Source of the DNA: Micrasema longulum | Taxonomy: Eukaryota; Arthropoda; Insecta; Trichoptera; Brachycentridae | NCBI GenBank assembly: GCA_022494885.1 | Contig: JAGVSM010000876.1 | Coordinates: forward strand, 184,050 to 248,049 | DNA length: 64,000 nucleotides | Direction of reading: 5' to 3' | Part shown: piece by piece, positions 24,101 through 39,100 of the stretch | How positions within the stretch are numbered: position 1 is the first letter of the stretch | Layout: every line of letters starts with the position of its first letter | Notes under the pieces: generated by a model | Database searches by the model: none | Told to the model about the DNA's origin: nothing | The model's input: the letters and a program-made list of their open reading frames with translations, nothing else | Made by a program: the position numbers and the translations under genes

Positions 24101-27100
24101 TTGAAATATTACAAAAATCTCTAATAAAAAATTGCATATAAGTATAAGAAAATGTGTTTACCATTGTTGAAATGGACTGTATAAATCCGTCAATAAATAA
24201 TAATAAAAGAAAATTTACTGTCTCGTGAAAGCGTGCAAAAACTGTCCGGATGAAAGGAAAAAGACTTTTCATTGATCTGTAAGTACCTAGGTACTTGTTT
24301 ATGATTGAATTCCTAAACTAAAAATGCTAATTATTCAAATATTGAATTTAATTAGGTGCCTAGGTACTTGTTTATGGTTGATTTCCAAAACATAAAATAA
24401 TTCATTTTCAAATATACAATTCTTTTTGCAAATGTCAAACTCTGCGCTGCTTATCGACAGTAGTGCATTTTGTGTATGAATCAGTTTTTTTTTATTAATG
24501 TGTCATATGTCTGTTAAAATTATCTAAGCATTACTAAAAATCCAATTTTATGAAACAGAAATGAAGTAAAAATCTACACTTTACTATGAAAAGAGGAGGG
24601 GTAAAAGTGGATAGGAAAGATACTTTATATTGAAATTATATTATTTTGTGTCCTTTATTTTTAGGTCCCACGGGAGTACTGATCCAGCAGCATCACTACC
24701 AGGCCAGGCCAGCGGGGGACGAGGAAGGGGTTTCCCCCACGCCTCCACTCCCGGCCACCTCCGCCCCTCCTCCTACTCCTACCCCCACCACGACACACAC
24801 TCCCCCGATGCACTCACACCTGAACTTTTTTGGTGAAGGTAAGTTGAGTAAGAGATATGTGAATAAAAATATATGAGGCGATAGGACATTCCTGAAAAAT
24901 ATGGTCAGCAAGTATGAATGATACATTGATCGTCCAGTTCATTAATAGAACATTTCCAAATTACAAGTTTAAAGATAATGACAAAATAAGTATCTTTATG
25001 GCACCAATTTTTTTATTTTTAGGTTAGGTGATTTCATAAATTGTTAATATGTCTTCTATATTAGTAGAACATTTTGAATCTTTTTCATATCATTAAAGCA
25101 ATATTACGGCTTAATTCTGTAGAAGTTTTTTGTATAATTTTTTTTGTTTCAATTATCCATATATAGACGATAGATATTTTATTTTTATATATAACTGCAT
25201 ACTTACCGAATCTTTACAAATCTTATTTTATCGGTTAAATTTACATAGACTCTACAAAATGATGACAAAAAAAAATCTGGCATTGGCCCTGTGGTATATG
25301 AATAAAAATATAAGTATACAACAATAAAAATATGAGCTAAACATATTATAGAGCGGTGGTCCCTGGGGTTCCGTGGAGGGTCACCGGGGTTCCGAGAGTT
25401 AGCCGCATTGCCATAGAAAACATTACATAACGAACATACAGAATCCATTCAAACATCAGACCAAACCATCAATATTAAATGTGTTAGGAGTATGAGAATT
25501 TGATCGATATTAAGAATTCATCTTCTCTTAAACAAACAATCGAATCAGCTGATTCAAACTTGAATGACTTTTGTGTTGGACTTAAAGATGAACACCCTCC
25601 AGTCGTTGATCAGGCTATCATGGTTCTGCTTCCATCTGTTTCGACTTACCAATGTGAGACTGGCATTTCAGCTTAAGCCTACACTAAAAACAAGTTCAGA
25701 ACTAAACTGGACGCCTTTCAGATCTCCGTATTCAATTGTCGGACATTGAACTTCGGAATTTTTTTAAGGAATCTCTAAGTTCAGTCATATCACTCCACTA
25801 CTTCGGGAACTACACTGGCTACGTTTTCCACAGAGGGTCGAATACAAACTCTGTTGGCTTATGTATAAGTCACTGCACAACTCTGCTCCGGAATATCTAA
25901 GGGAACTATGCATTCCAGATGAACTAGCTGACAGGCGTCTCACGCTTAGATCAGCTACGTCTACGGCGAGAGGAAAAGTTATTATACCTCTACGCAAACA
26001 GCGCACTAAATTTAGTGAACGCGCATTTGCGGTCGCAGGCCCTATGGCATGGAATGCTCTCCCAGCAGAGGTGCGAGGCTGTGAAAGTGAAGTGATGTTT
26101 CGGAAAAAACTTAAAACCCACTTGTTCTCTAAATCATTTGAAAATCCGTAGCATATGACAACAAAATAAATTATTTTAATTAAATTACAAATTTAAAAGC
26201 TTCAATTAAATTAATTTAACAAAAGAATCACTAAGTAAAGCGCCCTTGAGGTATTTTTTTACGAAAATGGTGCTATATAAGTTATCCATAATAATAATAA
26301 TAATGAACATAATTTGTGTCTTTATAAGTAAAATGGTGAAAAAATTTAATTCTTCACATGAAATACGTGCAGTAAAGATTTTTAACTATAAATATACATA
26401 GTCTTTTTTCCAAGTCGAACATTACAACATGCGAACAATGATGTGTCATTGGCCTTAAAAAAAATTTTTTTGTTAATTTTTACTTTTTTACTGTCGAGAG
26501 GTGATTTTCCCAAAAAAAGGTAGATCAATATTAGGGTTCCATAACCACAAAAAATTGGGAACCGCTGTTATAGAGCATAGAAATAATTTCTAAATCCCAC
26601 TAAGGCACTTTTTGTGGCTTGATCGTGGAGATTTTTAATAATACCTGCGTCAATAAAATTTAACTGCCAATAATGAAGCTTGTTTATTTTTTACTCTAGG
26701 TTCTTCTGTTTTGATTTATTTCAGGTCGCAAGAAGATGTCACTAAGTTCCTCCTTCACTTCCAACCCTTACTCCCCTCAGCCTCCCACCCCCGCGCCCAC
26801 CCACAATAACAACAACATCGTCCTCCTCTGGGGAGTCACGGGAGAACAGGAGTGGACTCCCGCCCTAACTACAGGTCAGTGCTAAATCAATATGTTAAGT
26901 GAGTAAAGCTCTATGCTGAACATTGTAGTCTCCAGGGATATCGGGCATTAGGTGTATGATATGCCTCCATTCCTCCCGGTCCCGTGTCATGTTGGGGGAA
27001 GCGATTAATGAGGATCCCGTTAATTCCTTTACTTGGTCAGTTCATCATATAGGAGACCGTCCTCTCTTACCCTCAACTGTTCCTGTTTCTACCAGCTTTT

Positions 27101-30100
27101 GGAGGCTCTACTCTTTCTTTGTTGGTTTATGTCATGAACAGTTTTTTTACTTATTGATAATTCCTGGAGAATATAGACGTTTGTGCGTCTTGCTGTCCAC
27201 AGAATGTGTAGCATCCGTAGAACTCTACATACACTATTCAATTTTTAAAAACATTTACTTTTTTCTGCTTTATAATTTTTATTGACTTTCAATGCAAATT
27301 GGAATGTTTAACATGTGCTTATTTTTCAAATGAATTTTTATTTATGTACATAAAAACATTGGATACCAATATTATTATTTTCGTAATTTGGATTCAGATT
27401 GAGACAAATTTTCAACCCTGAAAAAAAACAAATAATATTTATTGGAAATTTTTGGTTTTTTTTTGTAATGTACTTTTTTTTATCAATACATGCTTACTTT
27501 TAATAACCTCAACACACGTAAACTAAAATGTACTCTATGTCGCTCTTTCTTTATACCTTTGAAAAATTACTTACTCTAAAAAATTTATGTTTATTGTCAT
27601 TTATTTTGTATATTTATTTGAAAATTTAAAGTATTTTTTCCTCAATTTAATAGCTCAACTGAATCATACTAAAAACTGTTTTTTTTTTTGTAAAACATGA
27701 TTTATGTCGGATCCACGGTGTATTGTGTTATATTCTGTGTGTTGTCTGTTGTTTGTCCACAAATACTAAATATGGCAGTATATTATGTGGGTTTTGTGAA
27801 ATTCATGTGACCATTCATTATTGGAACTCTTAATAATCTAACAACATTCACTCCTTGAACTAACTCGGAAGTAAAGTTGGTAAACTCCATTACGTAACCT
27901 CCATGCTCAAATCACATTCATGTAAACTATTTTCCTAATTTAATGTTCTAGAAACAATAGTAAAATTGTAATTATGTACAGTGATATTAAGTATGTATTT
28001 TTTAAAATAGTACTGAAAAATAATACTACAGCAAAAAAAAATCATCGATGTCGTCGTCACAAAAAGTATATTTTAGTTTTTTCACAATAAGTTGGAATCT
28101 GATTTTTTCAAGAACTCGGGGTCAAAGATGCAAGTTTTATTAACTTTTTAAAAATTGAATCCCTATTACAAATACTTCAATGTTGTAATTCAGCATTGTT
28201 ATTTGATATTTTAGCTAGTTGTGTATTTTTTTTATTCAATCATAATCATAGCTTTAACTCTTGTGTGGCTGTGATGTCACACTAGTCTACATACGATAAA
28301 AGACTTGATATATCTCTCTTTATTTTTTAATGATGAAGTTGTATTTTTGTAATCTTCAAATGGATAAAAATTAATTTTGTAAAACTAATCTGGATTTTAA
28401 TACAAAAAATATTTATCCTTGCCACGCGAAGAATGAATGTGACGCCAATATAGCAATAAATATATATAGGAGAGAGCACAGTGATAGGACTCATAACAAG
28501 AAAGACTAAGACGCTTTTCTGTTTCCAGTGTTTGTCAGAAAAAAGATTCAGTTGGTTAATGACAGTGATGGGGGATACGCGTACAACGTAAGATGACCGA
28601 CGTATTTATGATTTAAAATTTGTTTTGCTGTAGCAGGGCTAAATTATATGTTTTTTTTTTTTATTCGCCTCCATTTTTATAAATTATGGAAAAGGAATTA
28701 TTTAACAGTATGTCTCCATGTTATTTTTTTTTCGAATATCTGAACTTTACAGTATTTCATCTTTTGCTTGTAATACGATGTTACATCACCACTTGCAAAG
28801 GAATCATTTACCACATTCTTTTAAGAGTTAACCTTATTCTAAATGATGTTTCAATCCTGTTTTATTATATTTAGGTATATATTCAAGTTTAATTATTTGT
28901 TTAAAGCTGAGTGTACATTGCTTGATAATGTCTGTATTTCCTTTCTGGCTGTCTGCGTACACGGATACTAAATATGCATTCGGCCGTCTCTGTTGCTCTG
29001 TCGGACTATCAGTGGGAAGAGTTATCATAGGTTGGCATAAACATGACATTTATTCATCGTATTCAAGTAGTGCTTTACTTTGTATGCCTTACAAAAGTTC
29101 CATTAACTTAGTCTTTATAAATATGTTGACCGACTTAGAAACATTTGACACAAAGAAAAGATATATTTTGAATATATTTTTCTCTGTAGATTTACATCAA
29201 ATTCTTATTCACACTATTTATTCATCTAAAATTCAGCTATGTCGCTGCTGAAGTATTCTAAGCATCTTAAATTAATTAATTATTCACAAATTTTTCAACA
29301 TGCCCAAATATTATTTTACTAAAATGCTAATTGGTTAAAAAAAAATTACTTAATAAAGTTAAGTATTGTTTACAACCTTTAATTTTGTAAACTTATTTTA
29401 ACCTAATATTTTTATTTTGATTGTGTCATTTATTTCTAATGTTTTTAGAGAGCTTAGCTAGTAAACGTAGTCCATATATGTATTTTTTAATGTTTATGGC
29501 TTGGGATTGTAATGTGTTTACGGTATATAAGTTTTATTCAAAAAACATTATTATTTATGTTTAGCAAGATGTTATTTTTATTTTCTATACAAAGTTTTTT
29601 TGTATTTGTATTATTGAAATTCCAAGCTTTGATAAAAATTTGTACTTTTTATGAAGTTGGATTACAAAATATTGGTAAGAATTATATGCATATCTTACTA
29701 TGTAATATTGTATATTACTTTATTACAATATAATTTGTTCTATTTTATTTTTAGTGGGCATGTATTTTGCATTATTTTTTCAACAGAATGAGCATGTTGT
29801 TATTAACTTTTAGTTAACCCTTTCAGGCCGGAAATACAAAATATTTTGTATATTATATATTGTACTAAAGGATTTTTTTTTTAATTTTTGAAATCATTTG
29901 ACATTCATTTTAATGGCTCTCAAATTGTTAATAAATCGACAATGTTCGAGAAAAACAAACAATATATGTTTATTCAATCAAATTTGTTTAATTTTATTGA
30001 AATAAATTTAAAACTTGTTTGTAAAGCATTTAGAAAGACGACCGGAATTCACTCCAAAACAAACAAACCGGCTAGAAGCCAACTGTTGAAAACTAAAATA

Positions 30101-33100
30101 CTAACTTTTCTATGTAATTTCGACGATAGAGATGTTCTTAGGGATACCAATAATCGAAAAATAAACTTGCCACTTTTTTAATTTCGGTAGCTACTTGAAT
30201 AATATAGTTATAAATAAACTCGGGCTGAAAGGGTTAATGTGACTAACCCCTCAACTAACAATAAATTAATACTCTTATTTAAATATAAAACTTACCCTAC
30301 TTGACCCCTACGACTGAACTGTACGTAAAAACACGCCAGTTTAACATGAAATGCTTGATGAAAATTGAGACAATAAAAATTGTTCCTAAAATTGATTTGG
30401 GAAACATACAAGACGATGACAAAACAGTAACCAAAAATGCTGACGTACACTGATATAATCCCAGGCAACAACATTACCCAAAAAAGCAAGGATTGGAGAC
30501 AAACCAAACGAAATATAACATGACTTGTTATTATAAAATATTTTTATTTCATGCATATTGCATTGCAGTATTTTTTTTATCTAGGTATTACCCTCACTTT
30601 TTATTGTTACTTTTTAGTCCAAATTTGCTAACTATTTTTGTAGCCAGTTGTATTTATAACTTTCTTTGCTTACATACACAACACCAATAATTATTTTAAA
30701 ATACGTCATCAGTGATACTGTAATATTGCGTAACCTTCAGAGTAATAATTATTACTAGGCGTAACCTTTTTTTTTTAGAAAAATGATTTACTGCAATAAA
30801 TTTGTTGTAGGGACTAAGAGCGGTTAGTTTTAAATAATTGCTATTTTTACTCTAAATAATGATTTTTTTATACTCTAGCGGTATTTTTGGTTGATTAAAA
30901 TTGTAAGTAATGTAATGTCGTAACAGGACAATTTTTAGGTTCCTTGCCAAAAATTTTAATTGATAGTAATGCGGTATTGCAGTATCACCAACAATACGTA
31001 AACTTGTGTAATTTTTCACTAAATAATTATTGATGTTTCTTTATTTTACTTTATTGCTGTTTCATGTGCCAAAAATATTTACATCTTTCAAATATTTTTT
31101 ACCTAAATTGGATAATTAAAATAAAAAGAAATATTTGTGTTCTTATAATTTACCCAAATATTTAAATTTTTGGGGGCATTTTCAACAAGTTATAAATAAC
31201 TCACTATTAGAAAATGGAAATCGAGTTTGGGTATAGTGGGGCTCGAATCTTAGACCTTCGATCCATTAGTCCGCGACTCTAGCCACGGACCACAACCCGA
31301 TTCCATTTAGTGCAGATATTGTGCTAATTCTATCTTTGCCGCTTCATTTAGTTTAGTGATTAACATATTTGGATACGTTTCGTCCTGGGTTCATTTCCCA
31401 ACAAAATTTACATTAAATATTAATTTGTGATTTTTTACTTCAATGTAAGGGAAGGAAGATAGTGGCAATGTTGTTTAAATAATAGCCACAACTATGTTTG
31501 TCAATTAGTAACTTTTGCCTGCACACGGTTGATATTAAATTATTTCATGGTTCTACTTTTCCTATTCACATTTAATTTATGATTGCATACATTAAAAATG
31601 TATCTTACTACTGTTTAGGCGTGGATTGGAAGTCCTTGACTATTCCAGCGTGTCTTCCCATAACAACAGATTATTTCCCCGATAAACGCTCCCTACAGAA
31701 TGACTATGTGGTCTCCGACTACAACTTGTTGCCTGATGATGTGAACGCTGACTTCGCTCAGAACAGAGCAATCTACAAGGATCCACTGACCACATTAGAG
31801 GTGTTCAAGGAACTAGTCTCTCAACGCCTGGCACAGGTATTGTTTGAACATGTACAATATTTGTTTATTATTATATATTTACAGTTACTACATATACTGA
31901 AAAAAAAACATCATACCACGAACACAAAATACTACAAGGCACAAAAACTTGACGTATTACCTCTTATTAGTATTTGTTTTAGTAATTAGTAGAAACTGTT
32001 AAACTTATAAAATAGGATAATATTAATTACTAAATTAAACCTTTACGAGGAAGCTTGTGTAGTTTTGAAACCAGTCGGTAACTAAATTAATATTAAGTTG
32101 TTTCAAACAGTGTTTTTATTTTAATTATATAGGGGGGTAATTACTACAACTAGGTAACTTCAACATTTTTGAGTTACCTTCTATAAAAACATTCATAAAA
32201 AAGTTGTGATTCATTCAAATCATATTATGATGATTTGAATGCAAATTGTCTATTTGTAGCACTCGTGGAGGAAGTCAAAAAAATGGGTTTTTAGTGGGTA
32301 ACTTACAAATGCTGATTTTGAAGTTACCTAGTTTTAGTAATTACCCCGTGATATATGAATTTGTTTTGAAAATGTGTTGTCAAAAAACTTAAGAATCCTT
32401 CTCTTGCACATAAGGGCATCTCTTGGTATTATTAGCTACAAAAATTACATTTATTTATTTACATACTCATTCAGTCCATTCGGCTACAATAAATACATTT
32501 CATTTTAATACCATCTATATAATTTTTTATTACTGCTAAACAATATTTATTAATAATATATGAAAACACAACAATTATAGTAAATCACTACATCTATATT
32601 TCATATCATATTTTGAACCGGGTTGTGGTTCCATGATATTATTGTACTACACCTCGATTTCCATTTTTCCCCCCCGCTTACAAGCCTCTAAAATAGAAAC
32701 GTAGCGGGTTTTTCCTTTTTTAAAAATATTTTTTTCTTAAATCTAGAGACTTTGTTAGAACCCAAAATTGTTTTGTGTTGCTTAATATTTGTTGACATTG
32801 TTAATCTGTACACAGGGCTTCCAGTTGATAGTTGGGGTAAATAGTGGTGAGAGTATGGAAACGGAGTGTGGGCTTCCTTCCTCCGCTGTTGCCCCCGCAG
32901 CACCCCGCGCTCCCGCTCCCCCTCGCCACCTACTCTCAATCGGACGTATCTTCCACAAGATCATCTTGGTTGGCTCCACCATTACGGTCACCAGATACCG
33001 CCCCAGGTAATTACTTATTTAACTAGCTGTAAAAGTGACCTACCTTTCAATCTTTCTAGATTTAAACAATCACTAAAATAGACTAGATCTTGTTATAAGG

Positions 33101-36100
33101 TAGTTATTATTGAATTTTTTTGTCCTAGTTTTAATTTTCTTTAGTTGTATTTTATTTCAATTGTACCTGTATGTATATTTTTTGAAAAGAAACATATTTA
33201 CTGTTGTTAAATGGAGTGAATAAATCCTCAAATACATAAAATGATTTTTAAAAAATAATTGTTTTTTTCTTCTGGCAGTTTATAATTGCATTTATGTTCC
33301 AACTCAGAAATTAAATTGGCAGGATAAGACGAAAGCAGAGTGAATGCGGTTAAAAGGCTCTTGAAGAAAAATGTGCCGGAAATTACTGTATGACAGGATT
33401 ACGAATAATGAAATCTGGTACAGGTATCAGAAAAAGGTTTTAACCCTAAAAGACTGCTAAAAAATCCCTCTAGAAACAGTGCTGTAACGTCGTGTTATAT
33501 TAAGCAAATTATGACATATTTTGAAATACGTTTTGTCCTACAAGGTCGGGGCTGTTCACGGAGCTGGGACAAGATAATATTGACATATCTATTGTAACGG
33601 CCCTTTAGGAATTGGCATAACCTGACACATTTGAATGCACAATATAACTATGTACCTATTTGCTTAAAATGTGTAAACTCTTTCCCCCAGGCACCCGTAC
33701 CCTCCCTTCAACATCCACTACCGCTACCGGTTCCACGCCCCCCACCACGACACGTACGAGGTATCCTGGGTCTCCTTCACCACAGAGAAACTAGAGAACT
33801 ACAACTGGAACTATATGGACCACTACATCTGCACTCGCGGCGACACCGACTTCCCCTTAGTTGAGGTATCAATTCTTCCATCCTGTGTAGTATTTTCAGA
33901 TTATTTATATTAGAGTATTTGTTTCTTACTTGGTGTAGAAGTTTGACAGTATGATTGTTGAACGAGTTTCTGATTGCTCTGTGAAAATGTATGCAGGCAT
34001 TAAAGTACTGGCGTTTCCGTACCCTCCTTCTGCCCCTCAACAACCCGGCCACCAAGAAGATCCTGGAGGGAGCTCCACACTGCGATATCTACCCGGATCC
34101 TACGGCTGCCTACTTGGACGACCTATCCACGGGTTTTCTTAAAATGACCGAACTGCATCTCAATAAGATCAAGAGACCTAATCTTAACAAAACTAAGGTA
34201 AGGTTACGTACTACCCGTCAGCACTACCAGTAGAATGTTTTTAGTTTTCTAGTTTTTATTACTCCTTATAGATCAACACTACATTGGCAAACAAAAATTA
34301 ATTGCACCTAATTCAACAAAAAAATACAATCTAGTAATAAAATTATAAATTTACTCTAAAATATACATTGTGAGGAAGTTCAATGTCTTTTTAAAAAAAA
34401 AATATTTGTTAATAGACTATTAAACTAAGCCAAATTTTTAAAAAATAAAAATATTTATAGCGTTATCAGCACTATGATTGAACTGGAAATCTATCACAGC
34501 GCTTTATCGTCGGTTGATTTAGCAGAACTTGTGATGTCATTTGAAGTATGTAGTTCATTTTCATTAATTTTTTCATACATGTTTCAGAAACTTCACTCTT
34601 CAATTAAATGTTCCAATTTTTTCCACCTGTAAGAAAACATTTTTTATATTGAATTTCTCATAGCACTGAACTTCTTCATTATTATTCTAATCATAATATT
34701 TTTTATCATATTTTCTAAATACGTAAATATTGATTTTATTTTCACTTAAATAAACTTGAATTGCCTCACATGCTGACTTACTGCATAAATTATACAATAA
34801 ATACTTTGATAAAAATAAGAATTTTTCACAGAACGCAAACTCAATTATTATTTTTTTCTATTTTCAGCAGAGCTGTGATTCCAGTTATGATGTTTATAAT
34901 ACGTACTCACATTTTTCATTAAAACATTTAAGGTACAGGATACAGGCATTGCCGTTGTTGGAAGCGTCAATTTGCTAATTTTTAAAAGTTTTCAGGAGCA
35001 GAGCCATAAATGTTGTTACCGGAAATAAACCCACATTATCCACAACAATTTCACTTTACAAATACACACAATTCTTTTTAATGTGCTCTTGATTAATATG
35101 TGCATAATTTACTGTTGTGTTTACTACTTTGTGAATACATACATTGTTTGAATCATTACGGAAAACTGTCTCGTATTATACTATGTCTGACGTTTGCTTA
35201 TTTAATACTATCCACCTTTCTTTGTTTTGTTAGGTCAAATGCATAGTGCTAAATACATAAACCTAATTTAGCTCTTTTATTTTGGGTTGTTCGTGCACAA
35301 ATAAAATGTTTTTTTATTTCACCTTTTTTATTCTTGTGTAGTTTACGCTCTGGTGTAGGTTTTGTGCACAACTGCATATTTAAAACATTTGATGTGTTAT
35401 TTTAAACTGAATGCAAGTTAAATTATTGTATCTTCTAATTCTCTTGAATTATTATCGACCCTATAATATTTATGTGTATGTAGATGTTTTATGTCTGTGA
35501 TCGTACGCTCGGGTTGTATATATTTATCGTTCTATATTCTATTAATTTCACTGTTAACTTGCAACCTTTTTGTCTATTGGCTCGTTATCTGATTGAAAGA
35601 AACGTCTTGGTTCCTTCAGTTTATATTTTTTTATGTGACATTTTCTCAATAAAATGTTCTCATCAAATAAATATTGACTGGACTAAATTTTTTTTTTGAG
35701 TAAATGATATTCTTTAATCTATATTTACAATCCAAAATTTAATCATCTCAACGTTCAATTATTATTTTTAATATTAGTAGTTAGTTTTTCAACAGAAAAA
35801 CATATTTTTGAATCAACAGTACATGTGATAAAAAAATTGAACAAGGTGGATATAAAAAAAGTAGTAGATTAAGCTCACAAAACAATTATGCATACATTTT
35901 ATTTTAGAGTAGTTTTTTTTTTTTAAGAAACTCGAAAATTATAAAAAGTGCAGGGTACATAAAAAAACCTCTTTCAAACAGATTTCAGGCCTTGTTAGTC
36001 TGCTTTGCATGTAAGAATTAATATGTGAATGTATTTACTTCTGCAGTACTGTAGTAATATTGACTTTCCAGGCTCCTAATCAATAGGAATCCACAGTTGT

Positions 36101-39100
36101 TATAAATGTGATTTATAATATTTACATCTTTATTTTGTTGTAACGAGGGAAACACTATGATATTACATTACAAGAAAATCTTAGCAAAAAATATACTGGC
36201 AACCCTAACATTAAACGGATGTATATTGTGATAAAATAACACAATTTATAAGAAAAAGTACTTAAATAACAAAACCATTGGTACCGATTCTCTATGACAT
36301 GAGATGTATTTATTTGCTCTTTGGATTTTCTGAGGTTTTTTCTACTACATTTTAATTTCAATGCTCTCCTTTTTTTAGCCTCGTAATAAACTGAAATATT
36401 CATATAGGATCTCAACTTACTCATTTATTTAAACTCTACATTTTTATAATTTTCCAGCAATTCTATAGTAAAATTGTGTTTTAAAAAACCAGGCTATGTC
36501 AGATTTATCTGTATTTTATTGAGAAATATTTGTTGCTGGGATTTTCTTTTAACAAAAATAACCATAACACAAGTTAACGGATAAGATCTCCAGTATTTGT
36601 ACAAATTGTTTTACTAAACTAGTAACACTAGTTATTTGTTTCTTCTGCAAAGCTGTGCCCGGTTGGATTTCAAATTACATAGTAATAAATTCAGTCATTC
36701 TGGTATTGAAGAGAGAACACCGCCACAACCAAATAATCTTATTTTCACTCAATACAGATGTGCATTTTACCTTACAATATAATATCGTGGGGTATAATTT
36801 TACCTTACAACTAGGTAACTTCGAAATCTGCGTTTTTGAGTTACCAATCAAAACACATATTTGTATCATCCTCCACGAGTGCTGCAAACAGGTGAGTCGT
36901 GAATAATTTGAATGGATGACTTGTCTATTTGTATCGTTCATGGAGGAGGATAAAAAAATGTCTTTTTAGTGGGCAACTCACAAATTTTGTTTTAGAGTTA
37001 CATACTTAGTTGTAATAATTACCCTACGATATGATATCAATCAAAAACATAGGTCTTACATTTTGGAAAACTTTTTTTTTATCTCGGTAAAACATATATG
37101 TATTGTAGCCACAACACTACTGACCTAATTGGAGATTGTTTTTTATTTATGCAAAACATTCTTAATCAAAACTGTTTTGGCAACTTTTTTTTTCAAAATT
37201 TTGTTTTGGCTGTTCAATTATTTTCAAAATTTGGAGTTGTGTGTGTGTGTGTGTGTCAGGGCGCCGCCCCCTGCGCGCCCCCGCAGCTCACGCGGCGCCG
37301 CCACTCGACCAGCATCGTCACTAGGCAAAACAACCAGGTACTTAACACCTAACCGCACCCAATTCACCACCGCTTTTAATTCTATGTACATTTCCTCTTA
37401 TTCATTTCATCCGTCAGCTGTTTGATATTGGCGCGGTCTGGGAGATTATTTGATACATTTCTCCATAAAATTATGTGTACTCAATTTGTTTGCCGCTCCT
37501 TGTAATCCGCTAAATAAAATGTTTGTAAAAAAGAGAGATGTGATTTGAACCTCTGCGGCAAAAATATATATTTTACGATCCTATTTTATCCATGGTTAAT
37601 TGAAAACATTTTTTTGCCGGTTCGAGCAATATTCCATACTCCGCCAACATTATTTGACAGCTTAAATTTATTCCTTGACACTCAAATGATTTTTTTAATT
37701 ACATCAGTTGTAATCTGGCACAATGCCTTTTTGTATGATTCAATGCCATTTTATATGTCTCTTTAGACCTTTTAACTATTAATTTGAATTTAAAAAAGTA
37801 GATGATAGAATTAAACAATGTAAATGTTTACTCTAAATTTACTAAGGCCAGATAACAATAAATGAAATAACATAATATATAAATCAATATTTTACAGAAA
37901 TTGAAAATTCTAATTTGTGATGTTAAAAAAATATTTTAAAAGTCAAGACATAAAATAAACTTCTGAGGCATAAAGTCTGTATAGGGTTTGTCAAAATAGA
38001 GTAGAAAACAAAGTAGGGGGCCAATAAACACACGGTTGAATTATAAAAATGTGTAACCCACAATTTTGTAAAAATACCAAAAAACATAATAGAGCCAAAA
38101 ATATTTGTTCTGCATACAATTTTATCCATTTATTATTCTGAATTATGTGAATTTATTAAATTCGTCTATATATATTAGAATTGGTACTAATAAATTCCAA
38201 AAAATAACAATATATAGCATTTTTGTTCATAATATTCCTATATTTTTTCATAATTTATCATATAATAATTATTGAATCTTTTGTATATTTTTTCAGGTTT
38301 GTTTAAATGACAAATAATTAAGTAGACACGTTACAAAAGCATAGTAGATATATGGCATTTCAATAAGTGGGTAATTACCTTCCTTGCCTTTATTCTTTTA
38401 AGTATCTTCATCTTCAAGGTGTGAAGCTAAGCAGCAAAATTTGGTCGTACGATATGAAAATGATTTAATTACATCGCAACTGTGAATAACAATAGATGTT
38501 TTGTTTTATTGTAATTTATTTATTTTTGAATATGTTTTACTTTAATTTTTAACTACATGAATAATACTCTGACGCCCAGTATCCTTGCAATAGTAACAAA
38601 TTATACAAAAAGATGAACTATGGAAATATGTATCTCTTTGTCACATAAATGTTTGCATGTTGTTTATCGTGATTTGCTGTCTGTTTTTTTTTTTCTTCAA
38701 TTGTTAAGGGCAATGCGATATTTGCTAAATCTGAGAGGTGCCAGTAATGAAATAACGTGTCTATTTATTATATGTCAGTAGTTTTTTCTCTGTCAAACTT
38801 ATTTTCATTACCATTTCTAGTAAAAATATCATTTTTAATGCAATCAGTATGAAATACATATAACAATCTTTAACTTAACAGTCTTTTAATATTAAAATAT
38901 TTACCGTTTTCAGGACAAAGACTTCAAATCACATTTCTGGAAAAAGTGGTTTCATTATTTCAAATGTGTTTTAAACCAATTGCGTATTTTATCCACATTC
39001 TGGCAAAATAATCTCATTCAATAGACATTTGCAGTTCAAATCCTTGTACTGGAATGTGTATAAGACCTTCGTAATTGGTTTAAAACACATTTGAAATGAA

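Larger units (their letters stand above)
26875..31618. other. DEPDC5 intron 12 (4.7 kb)
   Basis: AT-rich intron with no supported exon. It contains the piggyBac-like element at 29814-30237 and a reverse SINE family C copy at 31210-31305. A few open frames of 70-110 codons (26956-27285, 28922-29251) have no recognisable content. Confidence 0.6.

Noticed and set aside
24630..24926. Proline- or histidine-rich frames around DEPDC5 exon 11
   Set aside because: Only the frame reading [17 protein letters not shown] joins exons 10 and 12 in phase; the others are shadows.
28922..29251. 109-codon frame in DEPDC5 intron 12
   Set aside because: No domain, no convincing splice sites in phase with exon 12, and low-complexity AT-rich ends.
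32688..33081. Several overlapping frames around DEPDC5 exon 14
   Set aside because: These are alternative-frame and antisense shadows of a GC-rich exon.
38911..39029. Open stretch after a good TTTTCAG acceptor that could continue DEPDC5 exon 17 in frame
   Set aside because: It lies inside a foldback MITE with a matching inverted arm and encodes nothing conserved; exon 18 at 42092 fits better.
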